Shown one piece after another: positions 48,612-58,661 of a stretch of 64,000 bases of DNA. Made by a program: the position numbers and the translations under genes. The notes under the pieces were generated by a model. That model did not search any database. It had not been told where the DNA came from and saw only the letters and a program-made list of their open reading frames with translations. Each line of letters opens with the position of its first letter. The stretch's first letter is position 1. This stretch comes from JAJPKK01 sp963800215 (GTDB lineage Bacteria > Pseudomonadota > Alphaproteobacteria > Rhizobiales > Xanthobacteraceae), in contig CAWCZY010000009.1 of the NCBI GenBank assembly GCA_963800215.1, forward strand, positions 1 to 64,000, written 5' to 3'.

Positions 48612-49009
48612 CCGCCGTGCCCTGTGACCGGGCTGGCTGCCGAGGTTCGTCCCTCCACAGCCAGCCCAATTCACTCGCGCCGGCGCCGGTTCGACTTTCC
48701 CGAATCATCCGCGATGCTCTCGATATCATCAATCGACCTCATCCTGTGAGGAGCGCCCGCGGGACGCGTCTCGCGGGATGAGGCTCGTGGGGATGAGGTT
48801 CGTGGGTCCAAATGCCATCCCGTCCGATTTGACTGGTTGCATGGAATCGATCCACAGCCACCCGGTTGAACTCATTCGGACGGGCGAACCGGCAGGCCCA
48901 TCGGATGACGCTCAGCGCCATGTCGTGGGCTGGCAGATGGTGGGTGTCGCGAACGGCCGGCGAGCATATGATCGTGCATCGAGCCCTCCTCGCCGATCGC
49001 GGTCCGTGT
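48612..49009. other. Intergenic region with hairpins
   Basis: About 400 bases, no supported gene. It has an inverted pair GGGCTGGCT (48630-48638) and AGCCAGCCC (48659-48667) soon after the small secreted gene, possibly a terminator, and the palindromic repeat at 48737. Confidence 0.5.
48737..48785. repeat. CCTCATCCTG-type palindromic repeat
   Basis: CCTCATCCTGTGAGGAGCGC, then a short CCGCGGG core, then GCGTCTCGCGGGATGAGG. This is a variant of a palindrome widely scattered between genes in Bradyrhizobium relatives, distinct from the CTCCC repeats above. Confidence 0.65.
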
Positions 49010-49453
49010 TCAGTTCGGCGGCACCGAGACCTTGACCGTGAGCGGGCGTGGCGCCAGCACCGTTCCATCCGCCTTGGTGACGCTGACCCACGCGCCGGCC
49101 GGACGGCCGTCGCGCATCGGACGCGCGGTCACCGTGACGAGGTCCCCCGGCTGCAGCGCGTCTTTCTTGATCCCGGCCCGCATCAGCGTGCTCGGTCCCT
49201 CGGCCTCGAACCCCCACAGCGTTTCCCCAGCCTCGTCATCGGTCACGACGACATAGAGCCAAGCATGAGGATTTACGTATTCGAATTCCTTCACGGTGCC
49301 CCTGACGGTGACGGTCTTTTCATTCTCGAACATCGACGCCGAGTGGTGAGCGAGCGCCGGCACCGCACCGATCAAGAGCGCAGCAATGCAAACCGCGGAA
49401 CTCAACTTACTCACCGCACGCATCTCCATCGAAGGTCGCATGATCGCCGGCAT
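49010..49453 (-). CDS. DUF6152-like secreted protein
   Basis: 147 residues from 49453, where GGGAG lies 7 bases upstream; ATGs at 49429 and 49423 also exist. Signal peptide AVCIAALLIGAVPALAHHSA. Conserved block HHSASMFENEKTVTVRGTVK, YVNPHAWLYVVVTDDEAGET and LVTVTARPMRDGRPAGAWVS, the pattern of DUF6152 (HHS at the mature start, PHxW). Likely periplasmic with an OB-like beta fold; no known activity. Confidence 0.78.
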   Translation of the reverse strand: MPAIMRPSMEMRAVSKLSSAVCIAALLIGAVPALAHHSASMFENEKTVTVRGTVKEFEYVNPHAWLYVVVTDDEAGETLWGFEAEGPSTLMRAGIKKDALQPGDLVTVTARPMRDGRPAGAWVSVTKADGTVLAPRPLTVKVSVPPN

Positions 49454-49667
49454 TCGAACACTCCCGGCAAAGCCCGCACCGGGCGTCGGTACGAATGGTT
49501 CGCATCGAAACGGTTCGCGGCGATGAAGAAAGCGCTTGCGCGCCGCCTGCGCGCATCCGCTCGCAGACCCCGCGTCGCGATCACGACGGGCCTGTCATCG
49601 CCGCTTTGGTTCTGTTTGTGGCACTCGCACCCCCTCCCCGCTTCGTCCGCCGATTTTCTCGAGGAAA

Positions 49668-49944
49668 ATGGTTTTTTTGGTGTCACCATCGCGCGACGCT
49701 CCCGAATGGACGGCTTCCTGCGGCTACACGATCTGCAGAGCCGGCAGGGGCGTGACGTCCTCGCGGCGCCTTTCCAAAAAGCTCTCGCACGCGTGTCACA
49801 GGACAATTATATGTACCGCCGCTGGAGCTCGAGGCGATCGGCGATGCGCACATGAGCGCCCGGGACGTTTGCGGCAAGCAAAGACCGCCGGATCGCTGCA
49901 TGATCGTGCTGGAAAACAACAACTGGGTCGGCAAGTCGCAGTGA
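49668..49944 (+). CDS. Possible small protein, frameshifted
   Basis: GAGGA precedes ATG 49668: MVFLVSPSRDAPEWTASCGY, then in another frame GRDVLAAPFQKALARVS, then LYVPPLELEAIGDAHMSARD and CMIVLENNNWVGKSQ with a stop at 49942. The pieces read like protein in sequence but need two frame corrections. No family recognised. About 92 residues. Confidence 0.42.
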
Positions 49945-49959
49945 TCGGCGCGAACCGTC

Positions 49960-50205
49960 ATGATCGAAAACGAACACAGGAACACTCAACGGCACCGGAC
50001 CTTGAAGGCCGGCAAGATCATTCTGCATCACGGCACCTCGGTCATCGACTGCACCGTCCGCAACATCTCGGCCACCGGCGCCTCGATCACGCTGCCGAAC
50101 GCTGCAACCGTCCCGGCGGATTTCGAGCTTCAAATCGACGGCCAAGCCCGGCCTTGCAAGGTGGCGTGGCGCCGCCTGGATCGTATGGGAGTGAAATTCA
50201 AGTAG
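49960..50205 (+). CDS. Single-domain PilZ protein
   Basis: 81 residues. MIENEHRNTQRHRTLKAGKI holds the RxxxR motif, TVRNISATGASITLPNAATV the NxSxxG motif, and ACKVAWRRLDRMGVKFK-like text the end. Probable c-di-GMP-binding adaptor. Related in size and layout to the gene at 46888. Confidence 0.8.
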   Translation: MIENEHRNTQRHRTLKAGKIILHHGTSVIDCTVRNISATGASITLPNAATVPADFELQIDGQARPCKVAWRRLDRMGVKFK

Positions 50206-50543
50206 CGGCGGTCGCGGTGCCCTACGCGCTGCACCACTGGAGACTGGTCCGCGTGGACACGGCCCTATAGCTCCGACACCAAGCTGCGCACGGGGGTCAG
50301 CGCGCTGGCCTCGAGCTGTGTCGCCGGCATTCAGCCTTATGTCGGGCACGGCCGGCGGCCGACCCGGCTGCGCCGGGAAGGCCCGCACAAGCCAGCCTCG
50401 GTCAAGACACTGGCGCTCGGCTCGCCGAAATAGGCCCGGCGCACGATCCCAGCCTGCGGTGCGGCCGGCGAGGTCGTCTGGATTCCGGGTTCACCGCTGC
50501 GCCGCGCCCCGGAATGGCGACCGGCGGCCCCGCGCGCTGCGTG
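50206..50543. other. Intergenic region, nothing recognised
   Basis: About 340 GC-rich bases. No open frame with a family signature, no clear repeat or terminator. Confidence 0.5.
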
Positions 50544-50759
50544 TCATTTCTTCGCCGGGTGATTGACCCCGACGTTGAGGGCCGCCGGCGCCGACGACGA
50601 GGAGAAGCTGGTGATGTCGCTTCGCGCCGTCCGATCGCGGTGGTGCACTACGGCCACTTTGCCGGATTTGGCCGGCGCCGCCTGAGCGCTGATGGGGGCG
50701 AGCGAACCCGCGCACAGGATCGCGACGGTTGCTGCGGTTAACAGAAGGTTCTTATGCAT
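50544..50759 (-). CDS. Small secreted protein of unknown function
   Basis: 71 residues. Signal peptide MHKNLLLTAATVAILCAGSL with cleavage near AQA-AP. The mature part is short, basic and Ser-rich (HHRDRTARSDITSFSSSSAP). GGAGAACGCC lies before the start. No family recognised. Confidence 0.6.
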   Translation of the reverse strand: MHKNLLLTAATVAILCAGSLAPISAQAAPAKSGKVAVVHHRDRTARSDITSFSSSSAPAALNVGVNHPAKK

Positions 50760-51018
50760 GGCGTTCTCCTGCTGATTTCTTTTTGGCGTGCGGAGTGAAG
50801 CTTATATGATAATGGGGCCAAATGATTATTATTCTACTGGAATAAATCCCGGATTCGTTGCGCTGGATCAATTCTTCGTCACCGCGCGAATATCATGTTT
50901 ATTGCGGCGCAGCTAAAACCCCTGTGATTTATTGCAGCGCAGCCAAAACCGGCCCGGTAAACTCGATGGCGATCTCGTCCGCTGCCGCAGCGCAGCAACC
51001 CGGCGGCGATCCGGGAGC

Positions 51019-52029
51019 CTAGGCACTTTTCTGCTGCTTCTTCATGTCGTCGAACCACGGGCAGATGCCTGCCATCACCTCGTGGTTGCCGGGCAGCACC
51101 TGGACCGGACGGCGCAGCCCGCGCTCGGCATTGGCGAGCCGCATGGCGCGCGCTTCGGCGCGCTGCTCGGGCGTCAGCCAGGCGCGGTCGTGGCCCCATA
51201 TGCTCGGGCCTTCCTTGCGCTCGGAGGGTTGCCAGGAGGCGGGGTCGATGTCGCGGGCGCCCCAGCCGGATTCGGTCATGAAGCCCGACGGGTTCCAGGT
51301 GTAGAATGAGGTGACGAAATCGCCGCAATGGCGTCCGAGCGTCACGGCGAGCCGGCCGTCCTCGCCGCCGGCGAGGTCGTAGCCCTGGCCGACATCGTCG
51401 AAGCTGAACAGCTCCAACATCATGTGGTGGACCGCGTTCTTGCCGGTGGCGGCAAAGGCGATGCTGTGGTGGCGCGGGTTCACGTGGAAGAAATAGAGCT
51501 GGTAGGGCCGCAGGAAATAGTCGCTGAGGCGGAACCCGAGGACGTCGCGGTAGAATTCCATCATCTCCTCGATGCGTTCCACATGCAGCACCACATGGCC
51601 GAGCCCCAGCGCGCCGGTGCGGAACCCGGAAATGTTGCGTCCGGGCACGAACGGGTCGGCCGCCGCCTCGGCGCCGTGGAAGAACTCGAGCCGGTTGCCG
51701 AGGGGATCGCGTACCACCAGGAGATCGGCGACGCGGCGTTCGTCGGCCAGCGTGCGCACCCCGCGCGCCGCCTCGATGCCGTGGGCGTCCAGATGCGCCC
51801 CCAGCCGGTCGAGCGCGGCGCCGTCGGCGACCTCCCAGCCGAAGAAACCGATGCCCTCGCCGCCGTCGGCGTTCACGATCAGCCGCTGCTTGCGGTCGTC
51901 CATGCGCAACGCCAGCGTGGAACGGCTGCGGTCGACCGCCTGCAGGCCTAGCAGCCGCGTCCCGTAGCCCGACCAATCGTCGATGTCCTTGGCGCGAAGG
52001 CCGACATAGCCGAGGGATTGAACGAGCAT
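51019..52029 (-). CDS. VOC-fold extradiol dioxygenase-like protein (BphC/HsaC type)
   Basis: 336 residues, intact. Two glyoxalase-fold domains. The N-terminal one starts MLVQSLGYVGLRAKDIDDWS and has DPLGNRLEFFHGAEAAADPF. The catalytic one has LGLGHVVLHVERIEEMMEFY (first metal His), NPRHHSIAFAATGKNAVHHM (second His and the active-site His region) and a later acidic ligand probably near the TSFYTWNPSGFMTE stretch. This matches type I extradiol dioxygenases that open catechols of biphenyl or steroid origin. Start at 52029 keeps the domain complete. No pathway neighbours, so the substrate is open. Confidence 0.82.
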   Translation of the reverse strand: MLVQSLGYVGLRAKDIDDWSGYGTRLLGLQAVDRSRSTLALRMDDRKQRLIVNADGGEGIGFFGWEVADGAALDRLGAHLDAHGIEAARGVRTLADERRVADLLVVRDPLGNRLEFFHGAEAAADPFVPGRNISGFRTGALGLGHVVLHVERIEEMMEFYRDVLGFRLSDYFLRPYQLYFFHVNPRHHSIAFAATGKNAVHHMMLELFSFDDVGQGYDLAGGEDGRLAVTLGRHCGDFVTSFYTWNPSGFMTESGWGARDIDPASWQPSERKEGPSIWGHDRAWLTPEQRAEARAMRLANAERGLRRPVQVLPGNHEVMAGICPWFDDMKKQQKSA

Positions 52030-52409
52030 GCGACACCTCTCCCGAGTCCGCTCTCTAGTCCGCGTCATGCGTCGGCAGCCCGACGCACCGCCACTCCAAA
52101 TCTACCAGAATTTTTACAGAATTTTCGCTCGCGCCGACGCGATTGCGCATCTCTTCCTAGCCGTTCACGGTCTGGACTCTTATGGAGCGCCGCCACTTGA
52201 GTCTACATTGATGTGATTCGCCGCTTGGTCCAGCAGGCCAGCTGCGAACGCCGGGGCGGGGTTAGGGGTGGGGGCCCCGGCGCCCAGTTTTGTTTCCGAG
52301 TCATTGATCGTTTCGGCGGCGCGCTCGCCCCTGGCCAGGAGCAGGAGCGCGTCGTCGCCGGGGATTGCGGTCCTGCCGAGACGGTGGGACAGGGGGTAAG
52401 GGGCAGCGG
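52030..52409. other. Divergent intergenic region
   Basis: About 380 bases between the dioxygenase-like gene (minus) and divL (plus), so it must hold both promoters. I see no strong match to a known operator. Confidence 0.5.
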
Positions 52410-54955
52410 ATGCCGGACCTGATCCGGACGAGCGGCACGGGGGTGCCACCGAACAGGCGCAGATGCGCGACGCTCGCTGCCTTGTGCGTGCCCCGCGCGT
52501 CGGCCGTGCTCGTGAGCCTCACTCTCGTGGGCTTTACCGGCGAGGCTGCGGCGCAGGCGGACCCCGTCGCCCTCGGGCTCGCCTATCTGGACGCGCTCAA
52601 GTCGCTCGATCAGCACGAATTGGCGGGGCTCGCGCTGTTCATCGGCGTGCTGTTCTTCGCGGTGGTCAGCGCCGTGCTGCTGGTGCGCACCTATGACCGC
52701 CTGGGCGCGCAACGCGCCCGCACCAGCGCCGTGGTGGCGTCGCTCGCCGGCGAGATCGACCGGCTCTACGATCTCATCCTGTCGGAGCCGCAGGTGGTGG
52801 TCGCCTGGAACCACAACGCCGCGCCGGAAATCATCGGCGACCCCACGATCATCGCGCCGAATCTCGCGGTCGACCAAGTCTTGACCTTCGCCGCCTGGCT
52901 GCGTCCCGAACAGGCGCTGCACCTGGAATCCCATGTCGACCGGCTGCTGGGGCGCGGCGAGAGCTTCACCATCTCGCTCACCTCCGCCTCCGGCCGCTAC
53001 CTCACCGCCAAGGCCGCGCGATCGGCGGCAGCGCGGTGCTCAAGCTCGCAGGACGTGAGCGGCGTCAAGCGCGACCTCGCCGACCTCGCCCATCATCACC
53101 AGCAGTTGCAGGCCGAGGCCGCCGCCCTGCGCGCGATCGTCGAGGCGCTGCCGGCGCCGGCATGGGTACGCGACGCCGATGGCCAGATCGCCTTCGTCAA
53201 TTCCAGCCTATGCCCGCGCCGTGGAGGCGCCCGACGCCGGCAGCGCCGTCGCCGCCGGCCGCGAGCTTCTCGACAGCCGCGACCCGCGCCGAACTCGAGC
53301 GCGGCCGCATCGAGGGCGCGCCCCTCATCCGGCGCGCCGCGGTGATCGTCGCCGGCGCGCGCCGCACCTTCGATGTCATCGACGCGGCGGTGGCGGGCGG
53401 CAGCGTCGGTATCGGTCTCGATGCGACCGAGGTGGAGACGCTGCGCGGCGAGATCGCGCGCACCATCGTGTCGCACCGCCGCACCCTCGACCAGCTCACC
53501 ACCGCGGTCGCCATCTTCGGCGCCGACCACAAGCTGGCGTTCTACAATTCCGCCTATCGGACCCTGTGGGACATCGAGCCGGGCTTCCTCGACGAGACCC
53601 CGACCAATTCCGCCGTGCTCGATCGCCTGCGGGCGGCCCGGCGGCTGCCGGAGCAGCAGGACTTCCGGGTCTGGAAGGCCCAGTTGCACGAGGCCTACCG
53701 CGCCACCGAGCCCAGGGCGTTCGAGTGGCACCTGCCCGACCTGCGCACGCTGCGCGTCGTCACCACCCCCAACCCCGACGGTGGGGTCACCTATCTGTTC
53801 GACGACGTCACCGAGCGGCTCAATCTCGAACGGCGTTTCGACGCCCTGATCCGGGTCCAGCGCGAAACCCTCGACAACCTCTCCGAGGCGGTCGCGGTGT
53901 TCGGCAGCGACGGCAGGGTGCGGCTGTTCAACCCGGTGTTCGCGAACATGTGGGGGCTGGCGCCGGACGCGCTGGGCCAGCGTCCCCATATCGAAGCGGT
54001 GATCGCGTCATGCCGGGCGCTACCACGGCGAGGAATCGACCTGGCAGACGCTGCGCACCGCCGTCACCGCGCTGGAGGACCGCAACCCGAAGATGCTGCG
54101 CATCGAGCGCACCGACGGCACCGTGATCGACTGCCGCACCGTGCCGCTGCCGGACGGGGCGACGCTGGTCACCTTCCACGACATGACCGATTCCGTCAAC
54201 GTCGAGCGGGTCCTGACCGAGCGCAACGAGGCCCTGGTGGCGGCGGACGCCATCAAGATCGATTTCGTCCAGCACGTCTCCTACGAGCTGCGCTCGCCGC
54301 TCACCAACATCATCGGCTTCACCCATTTCCTCGACGATCCCGTGACCGGCCCGCTGACCGGGAAGCAGCGCGAATATCTCGGCTACATCACCGCATCGAG
54401 CAACGCCCTGCTCGCCATCATCAACAACATCCTCGACCTCGCCTCGATCGGCGCCGGCGCGATACGGCTCGACCTCGAGCCGGTCGACATCCGCGCCACC
54501 ATGCACGCCGCCGCCGAGGGCGTGCAGGACCGCCTGGTCAAGAACAACATCCGGCTCGACATCAAGGCGCCCCCCGACATCGGGACCTTCGTCGCCGACG
54601 AGAGCCGAATCCGGCAAATCCTGTTCAACCTGCTCGCCAATGCGGTCGGGTTTTCGCCGCCCGGCGAAACCGTGGCGCTCACCGCGCTGCGCGCCGCCGA
54701 AGCCGTGATCTTCGCGGTCAGTGACCACGGCCCCGGCATTTCCAACGAGATCAAGGACAAGGTATTCGACTGGTTCGAATCCGATACCCAGGGAACCCGG
54801 CCATCGCGGCGCCGGCCTCGGGCTCTCGATCGTGCGCTCCTTCGTCGAGCTGCATGGCGGCAAGGTGCGCATCGAGTCTGGTTCCGGGGCAGGGTACGAC
54901 GGTGGTATGCATTTTTCCGGTCACGGTCGCGGCTTCCCTCAGCGCCGTCGGATAG
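52410..54955 (+). CDS. divL: DivL-type PAS sensor pseudo-kinase with Tyr at the phospho-site, frameshifted
   Basis: N-terminal hydrophobic segments (ASAVLVSLTLVGFTGEAAAQ and LAGLALFIGVLFFAVVSAVL), then PAS-like domains with AVAIFGADHKLAFYNSAYRT and AVAVFGSDGRVRLFNPVFAN. The dimerisation helix reads DFVQHVSYELRSPLTNIIGF: where histidine kinases have SHELR this has SYELR, tyrosine codon 54282-54284. Caulobacter DivL has the same replacement. The ATPase domain follows, VADESRIRQILFNLLANAVG, SDHGPGISNEIKDKVFDWF and GAGLGLSIVRSFVELHGGKV. Breaks near 53030, 53210, 54020 and 54800. About 845 residues joined. In Caulobacter it acts with DivK and CckA to set CtrA activity. Stops 4 bases before the next gene. 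Confidence 0.88.
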
Positions 54956-54959
54956 GTGG

Positions 54960-56514
54960 ATGACGGCGCGGACATCGATGCAATCGAACCCAACCGGCGC
55001 GGCGAGCTTCACGATCGCGCTGGCGAACGAGGAAGCGACGCGGCGCCTCGCCGTCGACCTCGCGAACCTGCTGGCGCCCGGCGACTTCGTCGCGCTCTCG
55101 GGCGACCTCGGGGCCGGCAAGACCACGCTGGTGCGCGCCATGATCGGCCATCTCGCCGGCGATGCGGAGATCGAGGTGCCGAGCCCGACCTTCACCCTGG
55201 TGCAGACCTATGAGCTGCCGAAATTCGCCCTCGTGCATGCCGACCTCTACCGGGTGTCGGGACCGGGCGAACTCGCCGAGCTCGGCATCGACGACCTTGC
55301 CGGCGCGGTGGTGGTGATGGAATGGCCCGACCGCGCCGGCGATGCGCTGCCCGCCGACCGCATCGACGTCGCGCTCGCGCTCGGCCCGGAACACGAGCTG
55401 GAGCGACGCGTCGCCCACGTCGCCGGGCAGGGCGCCGCCGCGGCGCGGGTCGCCCATCTCGCCGCGCTCTACCGCTTTCTCCATGACGAGGGCTACGAGG
55501 CGGCGGAGCGCAAACGGATCGCCGGCGACGCGTCGAGCCGCTCCTATGAGCGCCTGACCGCGGACGGACGCAGCTTCATCGTGATGAACTGGCCGGCCAA
55601 GCCGGACGGGCCGCCGGTGAAACGCGGGCTGCCCTACAGCGCGATCGCCCATCTCGCCGAGAACGTCAGGCCGTTCATCGCCATGGCGCAGGGGCTGCGC
55701 GAGCGCGGCTTCTCGGCGCCGAAGATCTATGCCGCCGACTGCGATGCCGGCCTCGTCGTGCTGGAGGATCTCGGCACCGAGCTGATGGTCGCGGGCGACC
55801 CGCCCGGCCGGTCATCGAACGCTATGCGCGCGCGGCCGACCTCCTGGTGGCGCTGCACGGGCTCGATCTGCCGGCGGTGCTGCCGATCGGCCCGAAGGTC
55901 GAATATGCGCTGCCGAGCTACGACCTCGATGCCTTCCTCATCGAGGCCGAGCTTCTGGTCGACTGGTATCTCCCGCACCGCGGCGGCGCCGCCTCCGCCG
56001 AGGCGCGCGCGCATTTCCAATCGCTGTGGCGCGACGCGCTGCGGCCCGTGCTCGACGCGCCCAAGACCTGGGTGCTGCGCGACTTCCATTCCCCGAACAT
56101 GCATGTGGCTCGACGAGCGCGAGGGCATCGCCAAGGTCGGCCTGCTCGATTTCCAGGATGCGGTGCTGGGGCCGGCGCGCCTACGACCTCGCCTCGCTGC
56201 TCCAGGACGCCCGCGTCGACGTGCCGGAAGAGGCCGAGATCGCCCTGTTCGGCCGCTACGTCGGGGCGCGGCGCCACGCCGATCCGGGGTTCGACGCCAT
56301 CGCCTTCGCCCGGCTCTACGCGACGCTCGCAGCGCAGCGCGCCACCAAGATCCTCGGCATTTTCGCCCGGCTCGACCGCCGCGACCACAAGCCGCAATAT
56401 CTCCGCCACATGCCGCGGGTGTGGCATTATCTGCGGCGCGCCCTGGCGCATCCCGCGCTGGACGCGCTCGACGGCTGGTACCTGCCGCAACGTCCCGCCG
56501 CCGGAATGAAGTGA
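54960..56514 (+). CDS. TsaE / sugar phosphotransferase fusion, frameshifted
   Basis: Residues 1-150 are TsaE, the ATPase for tRNA t6A: VALSGDLGAGKTTLVRAMIG (Walker A), VPSPTFTLVQTYELPKFALV and HADLYRVSGPGELAELGIDD. From about residue 175 it is an aminoglycoside-phosphotransferase-fold kinase: KRIAGDASSRSYERLTADGR, VLEDLGTELM, WVLRDFHSPNM (catalytic loop) and VGLLDFQDAVLGP (metal aspartate). The second half resembles AmgK, which phosphorylates MurNAc at C1. Breaks near 55800, 56105 and 56180. About 515 residues. This fusion is known in Rhizobiales. Next to a MurU-like gene, which supports the AmgK reading. Confidence 0.88.
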
Positions 56515-56522
56515 ATTGTTAA

Positions 56523-56640
56523 CCCTCTCCCGGGCTATGCTGGGGGAGGGCTAGGGAGCGGGGCAATTCGCAACGGCACGGCACCGGCCGCTCGAGAGCC
56601 CCCGTCCGCGCAACCCTCGCCCGCAAGCGGGAGAGGCGGG
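56523..56640. repeat. Paired inverted repeat arms between tsaE and murU
   Basis: Left arm CCCTCTCCCGG-N-GGGGGAGGGCTAGGGAG (56523-56558), right arm with CAACCCTCGCCCGC-AA-GCGGGAG (56610-56636), about 50 bases between. Same design as 14684, 42246 and 59183. Confidence 0.7.
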
Positions 56641-56794
56641 CAGAACAGCGCTCGATCACGCGGATCTGGAGCATTAGCTGGCGGACCGGTCCGGACTGCG
56701 CGAAGGTAATAGTGGTAACGGCGGCGACAGAACCCGCGTCACATTCCTGTTGAGTTGGCCGAACAAACTCGTTTGAATTCGGTTCGAGGTCGCA

Positions 56795-57534
56795 ATGACG
56801 AGCACTGCCCGATCCGCCGTTCCGCGCACCGCCATGGTCCTGGCGGCCGGCAACGGCATGCGCATGCGTCCGCTCACCGATCGCACGCCCAAGCCGCTCA
56901 TCAGCCGTCGGCGGCAAGCCGCTGATCGACAACGTGCTCGATCGCCTGGCCGCGACCGGTGTCGAGACCGCCGTCGTCAACGTCCATTATCTCGCCGACC
57001 AGATCGAGCGCCACGTCGCCGGCCGGCGGGCGCCGCGCATCGTCATTTCCGACGAGCGCGCCGACCTGCTCGATACCGGCGGCGGCGTGGTCAAGGCGCT
57101 GCCCAGCCTCGGCGCGGCGCCGTTCTTCCATCTCAACTCCGACACCATCTGGATCGACGGCGTGAAGCCCAATCTGGTCCGCCTCGCCGAGGGCTTCGAC
57201 GCCGCGCGGATGGACGCGCTGCTCCTGATGGCTGCGACCTCCAACAGCGTCGGCTATGCCGGCCGCGGCGATTTCGCCATGGCCCCGGACGGCCGGCTGC
57301 GCCGCCGCACCGAGCGCGAGGTGGCGCCGTTCGTCTATGCCGGCGTCGCGATCCTCTCCCCGGCGCTGTTCGCCGAGCGCGCCCGGCGGCGCGTTCTCGC
57401 TCAACGTCCTGTTCGATCGCGCCATCGAGGCCGGCCGGTTCTACGGCCTGCGGCTCGAAGGCGTGTGGATGCATGTCGGCACGCCGGACGCGATCGCCGC
57501 GGCGGAGGCGGCGATCCTGGCGAGTGCGGCGTGA
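56795..57534 (+). CDS. murU: MurU-like nucleotidyltransferase, frameshifted
   Basis: Makes an activated nucleotide sugar. Motifs: RTAMVLAAGNGMRMRPLTDR and TPKPLI (nucleotide-binding signature), after a break near 56905 VGGKPLIDNVLDRLAATGVE, HLNSDTIWIDGVKPNL (metal Asp) and, after a break near 57380, FSLNVLFDRAIEAGRFYGLR, EGVWMHVGTPDAIAAAEAAI. About 245 residues. Beside the AmgK-like domain it would form the MurNAc-1-P to UDP-MurNAc recycling step. A second partial copy of residues about 125-180 lies at 58877. Confidence 0.86.
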
Positions 57535-57611
57535 GGGATTGAGCCGCAGCGGAACTACCAAGGTGCACAAGGCGAAGCGCCCACGCGCCCATCAAATCAC
57601 CGCGCTTGACC

Positions 57612-58661
57612 CTACCAATTCGGTTTTGTCGGATGCTTCGAGCCATCACCGTTTGCAGGTGCAAGCTTCGGAGCGAGTTCCCTCAGCTCCTTTGGAAGTG
57701 CGTCTAATTCCGTGCTCTCGAAGGTTCGTCGAAGATATCGGGTCGCTATGAGTGCGGCGGCTTGGGCTTGTTGGAAATCGCGCCTCGCTTTCACGGGCTC
57801 CCGGTCCTCGCGCGAGGACACCCAGGCCTTGTGAAGGGCAAAGGCTCGCGGATCGATCGCCACCATCCGGACCGGATAGCCGCGCTCATCGATTGCAACA
57901 ACTTCCATTTTGGGCGAATTGACCAGCCATCCGAGACCGAAAATTGCCGCGCCCTCCAAATCTTCAGGGAGGTCCGTCAGTGCCGGTTTCGATTTGTCAC
58001 GTGCCGGGTCTCTCGCTTCAGGCCGGATTAAATCAACGAGGTAGCCATCGCGATTTGCCGCGCGGAAGCTTCGCGGATGTATAGGCGCGAAGGAAGTATC
58101 CACAGCACGAAGCAGGCCGATGAGACCTGCAGTGCGGACGCCGGTAAGTGCCAGGCTGAGGCGCCGACGCACATCGTAGAGAAGATCAATGTCAAGTGAC
58201 GCAACGAACTCACTTTCCGTCTGCACACCCGCTTGAGCTTCATAGGCATACAAGGCACTTGTGCCGACGATCGTCAGGTGTTCCCCGAGCAGCCCCGCCT
58301 CATCACATGCTCTAAGTATTCGCGCCGCAATTACCGGCACCCGGCCGAGGCCCAGCGCCCGGTTGACCGGGGCTAACTCGTCCAGGCGATTGGCAAGACC
58401 TGCGAGCCGGTCCTGATTTTCGGCGCGGCCGCTCCCAAATGCTTGGTAGATGCGTTCTGTCTCGACGTCGCGTCGCCCGAGAGACCTTTCTGTTTGCCCG
58501 ATCTTTCGGAGAAGGTAGTCCGTGCCATTCCGCTCGCCCCACCTCATGCTTCCGGCGAAGCGATGTTTTGCTTCGTGGTGCGCCTGCCGCCACGTATCGA
58601 ACACCTGTTGAGTGTCAATCAACTGGCGGCGCTGTTCTCCTCTCAGTTCCTTGATAGACAT
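57612..58661 (-). CDS. GSU2403-like nucleotidyltransferase-fold protein
   Basis: About 349 residues from MSIKELRGEQRRQLIDTQQV; the frame is open further but this ATG follows an AT-rich promoter-like region. The nucleotidyltransferase core is LTIVGTSALYAYEAQAGVQT and FVASLDIDLLYDVRRRLSLA (the Asp-x-Asp metal pair), then DGYLVDLIRPEARDPARDKS and MVAIDPRAFALHKAWVSSRE. This fits the GSU2403 family, found scattered in proteobacteria often near mobile or toxin-antitoxin genes; the activity is unproven. Opposite in strand to all neighbours, lower GC than them, and set between murU and addB where the run should be continuous: a likely insertion. Confidence 0.78.
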   Translation of the reverse strand: MSIKELRGEQRRQLIDTQQVFDTWRQAHHEAKHRFAGSMRWGERNGTDYLLRKIGQTERSLGRRDVETERIYQAFGSGRAENQDRLAGLANRLDELAPVNRALGLGRVPVIAARILRACDEAGLLGEHLTIVGTSALYAYEAQAGVQTESEFVASLDIDLLYDVRRRLSLALTGVRTAGLIGLLRAVDTSFAPIHPRSFRAANRDGYLVDLIRPEARDPARDKSKPALTDLPEDLEGAAIFGLGWLVNSPKMEVVAIDERGYPVRMVAIDPRAFALHKAWVSSREDREPVKARRDFQQAQAAALIATRYLRRTFESTELDALPKELRELAPKLAPANGDGSKHPTKPNW

